In this document: one piece after another, positions 10,520 through 24,689 of the stretch
Numbering within the stretch: position 1 is the stretch's first letter
Layout of the letters: each line of letters starts with the position of its first letter
NCBI GenBank assembly: GCA_036172665.1
Contig: JAYKNF010000051.1
Coordinates: 1 to 64,000 of the forward strand
DNA length: 64,000 bases
Source of the DNA: Prosopocoilus inquinatus
Lineage: Eukaryota > Arthropoda > Insecta > Coleoptera > Lucanidae
Direction: 5' to 3'
Position numbers and translations under genes: made by a program
Notes under the pieces: generated by a model
What the model was told of the DNA's origin: nothing
Databases searched by the model: none
Seen by the model: only the letters and a program-made list of their open reading frames with translations

Positions 10520-13500
10520 CTTGTATCTCACATCAGAGTTACTGGAGTCCATCGAAACGTCAAATAACATGATAGATAAGTAATTATCGATTAGATACAG
10601 CACAGGAACAACGCTAATACGTGTTGTTTCGTTTAAAACTATTTCCAGCTCCTGCTGCGTCCAAAAACTTTGTATCTCACATCAGACTTGCTGGAGTCCA
10701 TCCAAACGTCAAATAACATGATAGATGAGTAAGGATCGATTAGATACATCACAGGAACAACGCTAATATGTGTTGTTTTTTTTCAAACTATTTCCAGCTG
10801 CTGCTGCGTCCGAAAATTTCGTATCTCACATTAGAGTTACTGGAGTCCATCGAAACGTCAAATAACATGATAGATAAGTAAGGATCGATTAGATACAGCA
10901 CAGGAACAACGCTAATGCGTGTTGTTTCGTTTAAAACTATTTCTAGCTTCAGCTGGGTCCGAGAACTTCGTATCTCACATCTAAGTTACTGGAGTTCATC
11001 GAAACGCCAAATAACATGATAGATGAGTAAGGATCGATTAGATACATCACAGGAACAACGCCAATACGTGTTGTTTCGTTTAAAACTATTTCCAGCTTCT
11101 GCTGCGTCCGAAAACGTCGTATCTCACATCAGACTTACTGGAGTCCATCGAAACGTCAAATAACATGATAGATGAGTAAGGATCGATTAGATACATCACA
11201 GGAATGCGTGTTGTTTCGTTTAAAACTATTTCCATCTTCTGCTGCGTCCGAAAACGTCGTATCTCACATCAGAGCTACTGGAGTCTGTCCAAACGTCAAA
11301 TAACATGATAGATGAGTAAGGATCGATTAGATACATTACAGGAACAACGCTAATATGTGTTGTTTCGTTTAAAACTATTTCCAGCTGCTGCTGCGTCCGA
11401 AAACGTCGTATCTCACATCAGAGTTACTGGAGTCCATCGAAATGTCAAATAACATGATAGATAAGTAAGGATCGATTAGATACAGCACAGGAACAACGCT
11501 AATGCGTGTTGTTTCGTTTAAAACTATTTCTAGCTTCAGCTGGGTCCGAGAACTTCGTATCTCACATCTAAGTTACTGGAGTTCATCGAAACGCCAAATA
11601 ACATGATAGATGAGTAAGGATCGATTAGATACATCACAGGAACAACGCCAATACGTGTTGTTTCGTTTAAAACTATTTCCAGCTTCTGCTGCGTCCGAAA
11701 ATTTCGTATCTCACATTAGAGTTACTGGAGTCGATCGAAACGTCAAATAACATAGTAGCTAAGTAAGGATCGATTAGATATATCACAGGAACAACGCCAA
11801 TACGTGTTGCTTCGTTTAAAACTATTTCCAGCTTCTGCTGCGTCCGAAAACGTCGTATCTCACATCAGAGTTACTGGAGTCCATCGAAACGTCAAATAAC
11901 ATGATAGATAAGTAATTATCGATTAGATACAGCACAGGAACAACGCTAATACGTGTTGTTTCGTTTAAAACTATTTCCAGCTCCTGCTGCGTCCAAAAAC
12001 TTTGTATCTCACATCAGACTTGCTGGAGTCCATCCAAACGTCAAATAACATGATAGATGAGTAAGGATCGATTAGATACATCACAGGAACAACGCTAATA
12101 TGTGTTGTTTTTTTTCAAACTATTTCCAGCTGCTGCTGCGTCCGAAAATTTCGTATCTCACATTAGAGTTACTGGAGTCCATCGAAACGTCAAATAACAT
12201 GATAGATAAGTAAGGATCGATTAGATACAGCACAGGAACAACGCTAATGCGTGTTGTTTCGTTTAAAACTATTTCTAGCTTCAGCTGGGTCCGAGAACTT
12301 CGTATCTCACATCTAAGTTACTGGAGTTCATCGAAACGCCAAATAACATGATAGATGAGTAAGGATCGATTAGATACATCACAGGAACAACGCCAATACG
12401 TGTTGTTTCGTTTAAAACTATTTCCAGCTTCTGCTGCGTCCGAAAACGTCGTATCTCACATCAGACTTACTGGAGTCCATCGAAACGTCAAATAACATGA
12501 TAGATGAGTAAGGATCGATTAGATACATCACAGGAATGCGTGTTGTTTCGTTTAAAACTATTTCCATCTTCTGCTGCGTCCGAAAACGTCGTATCTCACA
12601 TCAGAGCTACTGGAGTCTGTCCAAACGTCAAATAACATGATAGATGAGTAAGGATCGATTAGATACATTACAGGAACAACGCTAATATGTGTTGTTTCGT
12701 TTAAAACTATTTCCAGCTGCTGCTGCGTCCGAAAACGTCGTATCTCACATCAGAGTTACTGGAGTCCATCGAAATGTCAAATAACATGATAGATAAGTAA
12801 GGATCGATTAGATACAGCACAGGAACAACGCTAATGCGTGTTGTTTCGTTTAAAACTATTTCTAGCTTCAGCTGGGTCCGAGAACTTCGTATCTCACATC
12901 TAAGTTACTGGAGTTCATCGAAACGCCAAATAACATGATAGATGAGTAAGGATCGATTAGATACATCACAGGAACAACGCCAATACGTGTTGTTTCGTTT
13001 AAAACTATTTCCAGCTTCTGCTGCGTCCGAAAATTTCGTATCTCACATTAGAGTTACTGGAGTCGATCGAAACGTCAAATAACATAGTAGCTAAGTAAGG
13101 ATCGATTAGATATATCACAGGAACAACGCCAATACGTGTTGCTTCGTTTAAAACTATTTCCAGCTTCTGCTGCGTCCGAAAACGTCGTATCTCACATCAG
13201 AGTTACTGGAGTCCATCGAAACGTCAAATAACATGATAGATAAGTAATTATCGATTAGATACAGCACAGGAACAACGCTAATACGTGTTGTTTCGTTTAA
13301 AACTATTTCCAGCTCCTGCTGCGTCCAAAAACTTTGTATCTCACATCAGACTTGCTGGAGTCCATCCAAACGTCAAATAACATGATAGATGAGTAAGGAT
13401 CGATTAGATACATCACAGGAACAACGCTAATATGTGTTGTTTTTTTTCAAACTATTTCCAGCTGCTGCTGCGTCCGAAAATTTCGTATCTCACATTAGAG

Positions 13501-13531
13501 TTACTGGAGTCCATCGAAACGTCAAATAACA
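10520..13531 (+). repeat. 1,332-bp nine-monomer higher-order repeat, about 2.3 copies
   Basis: Three T8 tracts at 10776, 12108 and 13440 are exactly 1,332 bases apart, as are three GTAATTATCG variants (TAATTATC at 10581, 11913 and 13245). The unit is nine monomers, one of which is 9 bases short. The copies look identical by eye over the span; the match ends at the right where CATAGTAGC replaces CATGATAG near 13531. A related segment with the same T8 and TAATTATC marks lies at 16968-17170. Confidence 0.9.
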
Positions 13532-16500
13532 TAGTAGCTAAGTAAGGATCGATTAGATACATCACAGGAACAACGCTAATACGTGTTGTTTCGTTCAAAA
13601 CTATTTCCAGCTTCTGCTGCGTCCAAAAACTTTGTATCTCACATCAGAGTTATTGGAGTCCATCCAAAAGTCAAATAATATGATAGATGAGTAAGGATCG
13701 ATTAGATACATCACAGGAACAACGCTAATACGTGTTGTTTCGTTTAAAACTATTTCCAGCTTCGGCTGCGTCCGAGAACTTCGTATCTCAAGTCAGGGTT
13801 ACTGGAGTCCATCCAAACGTCAAATAACATGATAGATAAGTAAGGATCGATTAGATACAGCACAGGAACAACGCTAATACGTGTTCTTTCGTTTAAAACT
13901 ATTTCCAGCTCCTGCTGCGTCCCAAAACTTTGTATCTCACATCAGACTCACTGGAGTCCATCCAAACGTCAAATAATATGTTAGATAAGTAAGGATCGTT
14001 TAGATACATCACAGGAACAACGCTAATAGGTGGTGTATCGTTCAAAACTATTTCCAGCTTCTGCTGCGTCCGAAATCTTTGTATCTCTCATCAGAGTTAC
14101 TGGAGTCCACCCAAACGTCAAATAACATTATAGATGAGTAAGGATCGATTAGATACATCACAGGAACAACGCTAATACGTGTTGTTTCGTTTAAAACTAT
14201 TTCCAGCTTCTGCTGCGTCCGAAAACGTCGTATCTCACATCAGAGTTACTGGAGTCCATCCAAACGTCAAATAACATGATAGATAAGTAAGGATCGATTA
14301 GATACAGCACAGGGACAACGCTAATACGTGTTGTTTCGTTCAGAACTATTTCCAGCTTCTGCTGCGTCCGATAACTTTGTATCTCACATCAGAGTTACTG
14401 GAGTCCGTCCAAACGTTAAATAACATGATAGATGAGTAAGGATCGATTAGATACATTACAGGAACAACGCTAATATGTGTTGTTTCGTTTAAAACTATTT
14501 CCAGCTGCTGCTGCGTCCGAAAACGTCGTATCTCACATCAGAGTTACTGGAGTCCATCGAAATGTCAAATAACATGATAGATAAATAAGGATCGATTAGA
14601 TACAGCACAGGAACAACGCTAATGCGTGTTGTTTCGTTTAAAACTATTTCTAGCTTCAGCTGGGTCCGAGAACTTCGTATCGCACATCTAAGTTACTGGA
14701 GTCCATCGAAACGAAAATAACATGATAGATGAGTAAGGATCGATTAGATACATCACAGGAACAACGCTAATGCGTGTTGTTTCGTTTAAAACTATTTCCA
14801 GCTTCCGCTGCGTCCGAAAATTTCGTATCTCACATTAGAGTTACTGGAGTCCATCGAAACGTCAAATAACATGTTAGATAAGTAAGGATCGTTTAGATAC
14901 ATCACAGGAACAACGCTAATACGTGTTGTTTCGTTCAAAACTATTTCCAGCTTCTGCTGCGTCCGATAACTTTGTATCTCACATCAGAGTTACTGGAGTC
15001 TGTCCAAACGTCAAATAACATGATAGATGAGTAAGGATCGATTAGATACATTACAGGAACAACGCTAATATGTGTTGTTTCGTTTAAAACTATTTCCAGC
15101 TGCTGCTGCGTCCGAAAACGTCGTATCTCACATCAGAGTTACTGGAGTCCATCGAAATGTCAAATAACATGATATATAAGTAAGGATCGATTAGATACAG
15201 CACAGGAACAACGCTAATGCGTGTTGTTTCATTTAAAACTATTTCTAGCTTCAGCTGGGTCCGAGAACTTCGTATCTCACATCTAAGTTACTGGAGTTCA
15301 TCGAAACGCCAAATAACATGATAGATGAGTAAGGATCGATTAGATACATCACAGGAACAACGCTAATGCGTGTTGTTTCGTTTAAAACTATTTCCAGCTT
15401 CTGCTGCGTCCGAAAATTTCGTATCTCACATTAGAGTTACTGGAGTCCATCGAAACGTCAAATAACATAGTAGCTAAGTAAGGATCGATTAGATACATCA
15501 CAGGAACAACGCTAATGCGTGTTGTTTCGTTCAAAACTATTTCCAGCTTCTGCTGCGTCCGAAAACGTCGTATCTCACATCAGAGTTACTGGAGCCCATC
15601 GAAACGTCAAATAACATGATAGATAAGTAAGGATCGATTAGATACATCACAGGAACATCGCTAATGCGTGTTGTTTCGTTTAAAACTATTTCCAGCTTCT
15701 GCTGCGTCCGAAAACGTCGTATCTCACATCAGAGTTACTGGAGCCAATCGAAACGTCAAATAACATGATAGATAAGTAAGGATCGATTAGATACAGCACA
15801 GGAACAACGCTAAAACGTGTTGTTTCGTATAAAACTATTTCCAGCTTCTGCTGCGTCCGAAAACGTCGTATCTCACTCTAAGTTACTGGAGTCCATCGAA
15901 ACGCCAAATAACATGATAGATGAGTAAGGATCGATTAGATACAGCACAGGAACAACGCTAATGCGTGTTGTTTCGTTCAAAACTATTTCCAGCTTCTGCT
16001 GCGTCCGAAAACGTCGTATCTCACATCAGAGTTACTGGAGCCCATCGAAACGTCAAATAACATGTTAGATAAGTAAGGATCGTTTAGATACATCACAGGA
16101 ACAACGCTAATACGTGTTGTTTCGTTCAAAATTATTTCCAGCTTCTACCGCGTCCGAGAACTTTGTATCTCTCATCAGAGTTACTGGAGTCCATCCAAAC
16201 GTCAAATAACATGATAGATGAGTAAGGATCGATTAGATACATCACAGGAACAACGCTAATATGTGTTGTTTCATTTAAAACTATTTCCAGCTGCTGCTGC
16301 GTCCGAAAATTTCGTATCTCACATTAGAGTTACTGGAGTCCATCGAAACGTCAAATAACATAGCAGCTAAGTAAGGATCGATTAGATACATCACAGGAAC
16401 AACGTTAATACGTGTTGTTTCGTTCAAAACTATTTCCAGCTTCTGCTGCGTCCAAAAACTTTGTATCTCACATCAGAGTTACTGGAGTCCATCCAAACGT

Positions 16501-19500
16501 CAAATAACATGATAGATGAGTAAGGATCGATTAGATACATCACAGGAACAACGCTAATACGTGTTGTTTCGTTTAAAACTATTTCCAGCTTCTGCTGCGT
16601 CCGAAAACGTCGTATCTCACATTAGAGTTACTGGAGTCCATCGAAACGTCAAATAACATAGTAGCTAAGTAAGGATCGATTAGATACATCACAGGAACAA
16701 CGCTAATGCGTGTTGTTTCGTTTAAAACTATTTCCAGCTTCTGCTGCGTCCGAAAACGTCGTATCTCACATCAGAGCTACTGGAGTCCATCGAAACGCCA
16801 AATAACATGATAGATAAGTAAGGATCGATTAGATACAGCACAGGAACAACGCCAATACGTGTTGCTTCGTTTAAAACTATTTCCAGCTTCTGCTGCGTCC
16901 GAAAACGTCGTATCTCACATCAGAGTTACTGGAGTCCATCGAAACGTCAAATAACATGATAGATAAGTAATTATCGATTAGATACAGCACAGGAACAACG
17001 CTAATACGTGTTGTTTCGTTTAAAACTATTTCCAGCTCCTGCTGCGTCCAAAAACTTTGCATCTCACATCAGACTTGCTGGAGTCCATCCAAACGTCAAA
17101 TAACATGATAGATGAGTAAGGATCGATTAGATACATCACAGGAACAACGCTAATATGTGTTGTTTTTTTTCAAACTCTTTCCAGCTGCTGCTGCGTCCGA
17201 AAATTTCGTATCTCACATTAGAGTTACTGGAGTCCATCGAAACGTCAAATAACATAGTAGCTAAGTAAGGATCGATTAGATACATCACAGGAACAACGCT
17301 AATACGTGTTGTTTCGTTCAAAACTATTTCCAGCTTCTGCTGCGTCCAAAAACTTTGTATCTCACATCAGAGTTACTGGAGTCCATCCAAAAGTCAAATA
17401 ATATGATAGATGAGTAAGGATCGATTAGATACATTACAGGAACAACGCTAATATGTGTTGTTTCGTTTAAAACTATTTCCAGCTGCTGCTGCGTCCGAAA
17501 ACGTCGTATCTCACATCAGAGTTACTGGAGTCCATCGAAATGTCAAATAACATGATATATAAGTAAGGATCGATTAGATACAGCACAGGAACAACGCTAA
17601 TGCGTGTTGTTTCATTTAAAACTATTTCTAGCTTCAGCTGGGTCCGAGAACTTCGTATCTCACATCTAAGTTACTGGAGTTCATCGAAACGCCAAATAAC
17701 ATGATAGATGAGTAAGGATCGATTAGATACATCACAGGAACAACGCTAATGCGTGTTGTTTCGTTTAAAACTATTTCCAGCTTCTGCTGCGTCCGAAAAT
17801 TTCGTATCTCACATTAGAGTTACTGGAGTCCATCGAAACGTCAAATAACATAGTAGCTAAGTAAGGATCGTTTAGATACATCACAGGAACAACGCTAATA
17901 GGTGGTGTATCGTTCAAAAGTATTTCCAGCTTCTGCTGCGTCCGAAATCTTTGTATCTCTCATCAGAGTTACTGGAGTCCACCCAAACGTCAAATAACAT
18001 GATAGATGAGTAAGGATCGATTAGATACATCACAGGAACAACGCTAATACGTGTTGTTTCGTTTAAAACTATTTCCAGCTCCTGCTGCGTCCCAAAACTT
18101 TGTATCTCACATCAGACACACTGGAGTCCATCTAAACGTCAAATAACATGTTAGATAAGTAAGGATCGTTTAGATACATCACAGGAACAACGCTAATAGG
18201 TGGTGTATCGTTCAAAAGTATTTCCAGCTTCTGCTGCGTCCGAAATCTTTGTATCTCTCATCAGAGTTACTGGAGTCCACCCAAACGTCAAATAACATGA
18301 TAGATAAGTAAGGATCGATTAGATACAGCACAGGAACAACGCTAATACGTGTTGTTTCGTTTAAAACTATTTCCAGCTCCTGCTGCGTCCAAAAACTTTG
18401 TATCTCACATCAGAGTTACTGGAGTCCATCCAAACGTCAAATAACATGATAGATGAGTAAGGATCGATTAGATACATCACAGGAACAACGCTAATACGTG
18501 TTGTTTCGTTTAAAACTATTTCCAGCTTCTGCTGCGTCCGAAAACTTCGTATCTCACATCAGAGTTACTGGAGTCCATCGAAACGTCAAATAACATGATA
18601 GATAAGTAAGTATCGATTAGATACAGCACAGGAACAACGCTAATACGTGTTGTTTCGTTTAAAACTATTTCCAGCTCCTGCTGCGTCCGATAACTTTGTA
18701 TCTCACATCAGAGTTACTGGAGTCTGTCCAAACGTTAAATAACATGATAGATGAGTAAGGATCGATTAGATACATTACAGGAACAACGCTAATATGTGTT
18801 GTTTCGTTTAAAACTATTTCCAGCTGCTGCTGCGTCCGAAAACGTCGTATCTCACATCAGAGTTACTGGAGTCCATCGAAATGTCAAATAACATGATAGA
18901 TAAGTAAGGATCGATTAGATACAGCACAGGAACAACGCTAATGCGTGTTGTTTCGTTTAAAACTATTTTTAGCTTCAGCTGGGTCCGAGAACTTCGTATC
19001 TCACATCTAAGTTACTGGAGTTCATCGAAACGCCAAATAACATTATAGATGAGTAAGGATCGATTAGATATATCACAGGAACAACGCCAATGCGTGTTGT
19101 TTCGTTTAAAACTATTTCCAGCTTCTGCTGCGTCCGAAAATTTCGTATCTCACATTAGAGTTACTGGAGTCCATCGAAACGTCAAATAACATAGTAGCTA
19201 AGTAAGGATCGATTAGATACATCACAGGAACAACGCTAATGCGTGTTGTTTCGTTCAAAACTATTTCCAGCTTCTGCTGCGTCCGAAAACGTCGAATCTC
19301 ACATCAGAGTTACTGGAGCCCATCGAAACGTCAAATAACATGATAGATAAGTAAGGATCGATTAGATACATCACAGGAACAACGCTTAAACGTGTTGTTT
19401 CGTTTAAAACTATTTCCAGCTTCTGCTGCGTCCGAAAACGTCGTATCTCACATCAGAGTTACTGGAGCCCATCGAAACGTCAAATAACATGATAGATAAG

Positions 19501-22500
19501 TAAGGATCGATTAGATACAGCACAGGAACAACGCTAAAACGTGTTGTTTCGTTTACAACTATTTCCAGCTCCAGCTGCGTCCGAAAACTTCGTATCTCAC
19601 ATCTAAGTTACTGGAGTCCATCGAAACGCCAAATAACATGATAGATGAGTAAGGATCGATTAGATACTTCACAGGAACAACGCTAATGCGTGTTGTTTCG
19701 TTTAAAACTATTTCCAGCTTCTGCTGCGTCCGAGAACTTCGTATCTCACGTCAGGGTTACTGGAGTCCATCCAAACGTCAAATAACATAATAGATAAGTA
19801 AGGATCGATTAGATACACCACAGGAACAACGCTAATACGTGGTGTTTCGTTTAAAACTATTTCCAGCTCCTGCTGCGTCCAAAAACTTTGTATCTCACAT
19901 CAGACTTACTGGAGTCCATCCAAACGTCAAATAACATGTTAGATAAGTAAGGATCGTTTAGATACATCACAGGAACAACGCTAATAGGTGGTGTTTCGTT
20001 TAAAACTATTTCCAGCTCCTGCTGCTTCCAAAACCTTTGTATCTCACATCAGACTTACTGGAGTCCATCCAAACTTTAAATTACATGTTAGATAAGTAAG
20101 GATCGATTAGATACATCACAGGAACAACGCTAATACGTGTTGTTTCGTTTAAAACTATTTCCAGCTTCTGCTGCGTCCGAAAACGTCGTATCTCACATTA
20201 GAGTTACTGGAGTCCATCGAAACGTCAAATAACATAGTAGCTAAGTAAGGATCGATTAGATACATCACAGGAACAACGCTAATGCGTGTTGTTTCGTTTA
20301 AAACTATTTCCAGCTTCTGCTGCGTCCGAAAACGTCGTATCTCACATCAGAGCTACTGGAGTCCATCGAAACGCCAAATAACATGATAGATAAGTAAGGA
20401 TCGATTAGATACAGCACAGGAACAACGCTAATACGTGTTGTTTCGTTTAAAACTATTTCCAGCTCCTGCTGCTTCCAAAAACTTTGTATCTCACATCAGA
20501 CTTACTGGAGTCCATCCAAACTTTAAATTACATGTTAGATAAGTAAGGATCGATTAGATACATCACAGGAACGACGCTAATACGTGTTGTTTCGTTTAAA
20601 ACTATTTCCAGCTTCTGCTGCGTTCGAAAACGTCGTATCTCACATCAGACTTACTGGAGTATATCGAAAAGTCAAATAACATGATAGATGAGTAAGGATC
20701 GATTAGATACATCACAGGAATGCGTGCTGTTTCGTTTAAAACTATTTCCATCTTCTGCTGCGTCCGAAAACGTCGTATCTCACATCAGAGCTACTGGAGT
20801 CCATCGAAACGCCAAATAACATGATAGACGAGTAAGGATCGATTAGATATATCACAGGAACAACGCTAATATGTGTTGTTTCGTTTAAAACTATTTCCAG
20901 CTGCTGCTGCGTCGGAAAATTTCGTATCTCACGTTAGAGTTACTGGAGTCCATCGAAACGTCAAATAACATAGTAGCTAAGTAAGGATCGATTAGATACA
21001 TCACAGGAACAACGCTAATAGGTGTTGTTTCGTTCAAAACTATTTCCAGCTTCTGCTGCGTAAAAAACTTTGTATCTCACATCAGAGTTACTGGAGTCCA
21101 TCCAAACGTCAAATAACATGATAGATGAGTAAGGATCGATTAGATATATCACAGGAACAACGCCAATACGTGTTGCTTCGTTTAAAACTATTTCCAGCTT
21201 CTGCTGCGTCCGAAAACGTCGTATCTCACATCAGAGTTACTGGAGTCCATCGAAACGTCAAATAATATGATAGATAAGTAATTATCTATTAGATACAGCA
21301 CAGGAACAACGCTAATACGTGTTGTTTCGTTTAAAACTATTTCCAGCTCCTGCTGCGTCCAAAAACTTTGTATCTCACATCAGACTTACTGGAGTCCATC
21401 CAAACGTCAAATAACATGATTGATGAGTAAGGATCGATTAGATACATCACAGGAACAACGCTAATATGTGTTGTTTCGTTTCAAACTATTTCCAGCTGCT
21501 GGTGCGTCCGAAAATTTCGTATCTCACATTAGAGTTACTGGAGTCCATCGAAACGTCAAATAACATAGTAGCTAAGTAAGGATTGATTAGATACATCACA
21601 GGAACAACGCTAATACGTGTTGTTTCGTTCAAAACTATTTCCAGCTTCTGCTGCGTCCAAAAACTTTGTATCTCACATCAGAGTTACTGGAGTCCATCCA
21701 AACGTCAAATAACATGATAGATGAGTAAGGATCGATTAGGTACATCACAGGAACAACGCTAATACGTGTTGTTTCGTTTAAAACTATTTCCAGCTTCTGC
21801 TGCGTCCGAGAACTTCGTATCTAAAGTCAGGGTTACTGGAGTCCATCCAAACGTCAAATAACATGATAGATAAGTAAGGATCGATTAGATACATCACAGG
21901 AACAACGCTAATGCATGTTGTTTCGTTTAAAACTATTTCTAGCTTCAGCTGCGTCCGAGAACTTCGTATCTCACATCTAAGTTACTGGAGTCCATCGTAA
22001 CGCCAAATAACATGATAGATGAGTAAGGATCGATTAGATACAGCACAGGAACAACGCTAATACGTGTTGTTTCGTTTAAAACTATTTCCAGCTCCTGCTG
22101 CGTCCAAAAACTTTGTATCTCACATCAGACTTACTGGAGTGTATCCAAACTTTAAATAACATGTTAGATAAGTAAGGATCGTTTAGATACATCACAGGAA
22201 CAACGCTAATAGGTGTTGTTTCGTTCAAAACTATTTCCAGATTCTGCTGCGTCCGAAATCTTTGTATCTCTCATCCTAGTTACTGGAGTCCATCCAAACG
22301 TCAAATAACATGATAGATGAGTAAGGATCGATTAGATACATCACAGGAACAACGCTAATACGTGTTATTTCGTTTAATACTATTTCCAGCTTCTGCTGCG
22401 TCCGGAAACGTCGTATCTCACATCAGAGTTACTGGAGTCCATCGAAACGTCAAATAACATGATAGATGAGTAAGGATCGATTAGATACATCACAGGAACA

Positions 22501-24689
22501 ACGCTAATGCCTGTTGCTTCGTTTAAAACTATTTCCAGCTTCTGCTGCGTCCGAGAACTTCGTATCTCACGTCAGGGTTACTGGAGTCCATCCAAACGTC
22601 AAATATCATGATAGATAAGTAAGGATCGATTAGATACAGCACAGGAACAACGCTAATACGTGTTGTTTCGTTTAAAACTATTTCCAGCTCCTGCTGCGTC
22701 CCAAAACTTTGTATCTCACATCAGACTCACTGGAGTCCACCCAAACGTCAAATAACATGATAGATGAGTAAGGATCGATTAGATACATCACAGGAACAAC
22801 GCTAATACGTGTTGTTTCGTTTAAAACTATTTCCAGCTTCTGCTGCGTCCGAAAACGTCGTATCTCACATCAGAGTTACTGGAGTCCATCCAAACGTCAA
22901 ATAACATGATAGATAAGTAAGGATCGATTAGATACAGCACAGGAACAACGCTAATACGTGTTGTTTCGTTTAAAACTATTTCCAGCTCCTGCTGCGTCCA
23001 AAAACTTTGTATCTCACATCAGAGTTACTGGAGTCCATCCAAACGTCAAATAACATGATAGATTAGTAAGGATCGATTAGATACATCACCGGAACAACGC
23101 CAATGCGTGTTGTTTCGTTTAAAACTATTTCCAGCTTCTGCTGCGTCCGAAAATTTCGTATCTCACATTAGAGTTACTGGAGTCCATCGAAACGTCAAAT
23201 AACATAGTAGCTAAGTAAGGATCGATTAGATACATCACAGGAACAACGCTAATGCGTGTTGTTTCGTTCAAAACTATTTCCAGCTTCTGCTGCGTCCGAA
23301 AACGTCGAATCTCACATCAGAGTTACTGGAGCCCATCGAAACGTCAAATAACATGATAGATAAGTAAGGATCGATTAGATACATCACAGGAACATCGCTA
23401 ATGCGTGCTGTTTCGTTTAAAACTATTTCCAGCTTCTGCTGCGTCCGAAAACGTCGTATCTCACATCAGAGATACTGGAGCCCATCGAAACGTCAAATAA
23501 CATAATAGATAAGTAAGGATCTATTAGATACAGCACAGGAACAACGCTTAAACGTGTTGTTTCGTTTAAAACTATTTCCAGCTTCTGCTGCGTCCGAAAA
23601 CGTCGTATCTCACATCAGAGTTACTGGAGCCCATCGAAACGTCAAATAACATGATAGATAAGTAAGGATCGATTAGATACAGCACAGGAACAACGCTAAA
23701 ACGTGTTGTTTCGTTTACAACTATTTCCAGCTCCTGCTGCGTCCGAAAACTTCGTATCTCACATCTAAGTTACTGGAGTCCATCGAAACGCCAAATAACA
23801 TGATAGATGAGTAAGGATCGATTAGATACTTCACAGGAACAACGCTAATGCGTGTTGTTTCGTTTAAAACTATTTCCAGCTTCTGCTGCGTCCGAAAACG
23901 TCGAATCTCACATCAGAGTTACTGGAGCCCATCCAAACGTCAAATAACATAATAGATAAGTAAGGATCGAATAGATACACCACAGGAACAACGCTAATAC
24001 GTGGTGTTTCGTTTAAAACTATTTCCAGCTCCTGCTGCGTCCAAAAACTTTGTATCTCACATCAGACTTACTGGAGTCCATCCAAACGTCAAATAACATT
24101 TTAGATAAGTAAGGATCGTTTAGATACATCACAGGAACAACGCTAATACGTGGTGTTTCGTTTAAAACTATTTCCAGCTCCTGCTGCTTCCAAAAACTTT
24201 GTATCTCACATCAGACTTACTGGAGTCCATCCAAACTTTAAATTACATGTTAGATAAGTAAGGATCGATTAGATACATCACAGGAACAACGCTAATACGT
24301 GTTGTTTCGTTTAAAACTATTTCCAGCTTCTGCTGCGTCCGAAAACTTCGTATCTCACATTAGAGTTACTGGAGTCCATCGAAACGTCAAATAACATAGT
24401 AGCTAAGTAAGGATCGATTAGATACATCACAGGAACAACGCTAATGCGTGTTGTTTCGTTTAAAACTATTTCCAGCTCCTGCTGCGTCCAAAAACTTTGT
24501 ATCTCACATCAGACTTACTGGAGTCCATCCAAACGTCAAATAACATGTTAGATAAGTAAGGATCGTTTAGATACATCACAGGAACAACGCTAATAGGTGG
24601 TGTTTCGTTCAAAACTATTTCCAGCTTCTGCTGCTTCCGAAATCTTTGTATTTCTCATCAGAGTTACTGGAGTCCAGCCAAACGTCAAA

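Noticed and set aside
16877..17062. Reverse-strand open frames of about 61 codons here and at 7817-8005 and 17136-17321
   Set aside because: Chance frames through satellite monomers with small variants; translation is just monomer sequence read backward.
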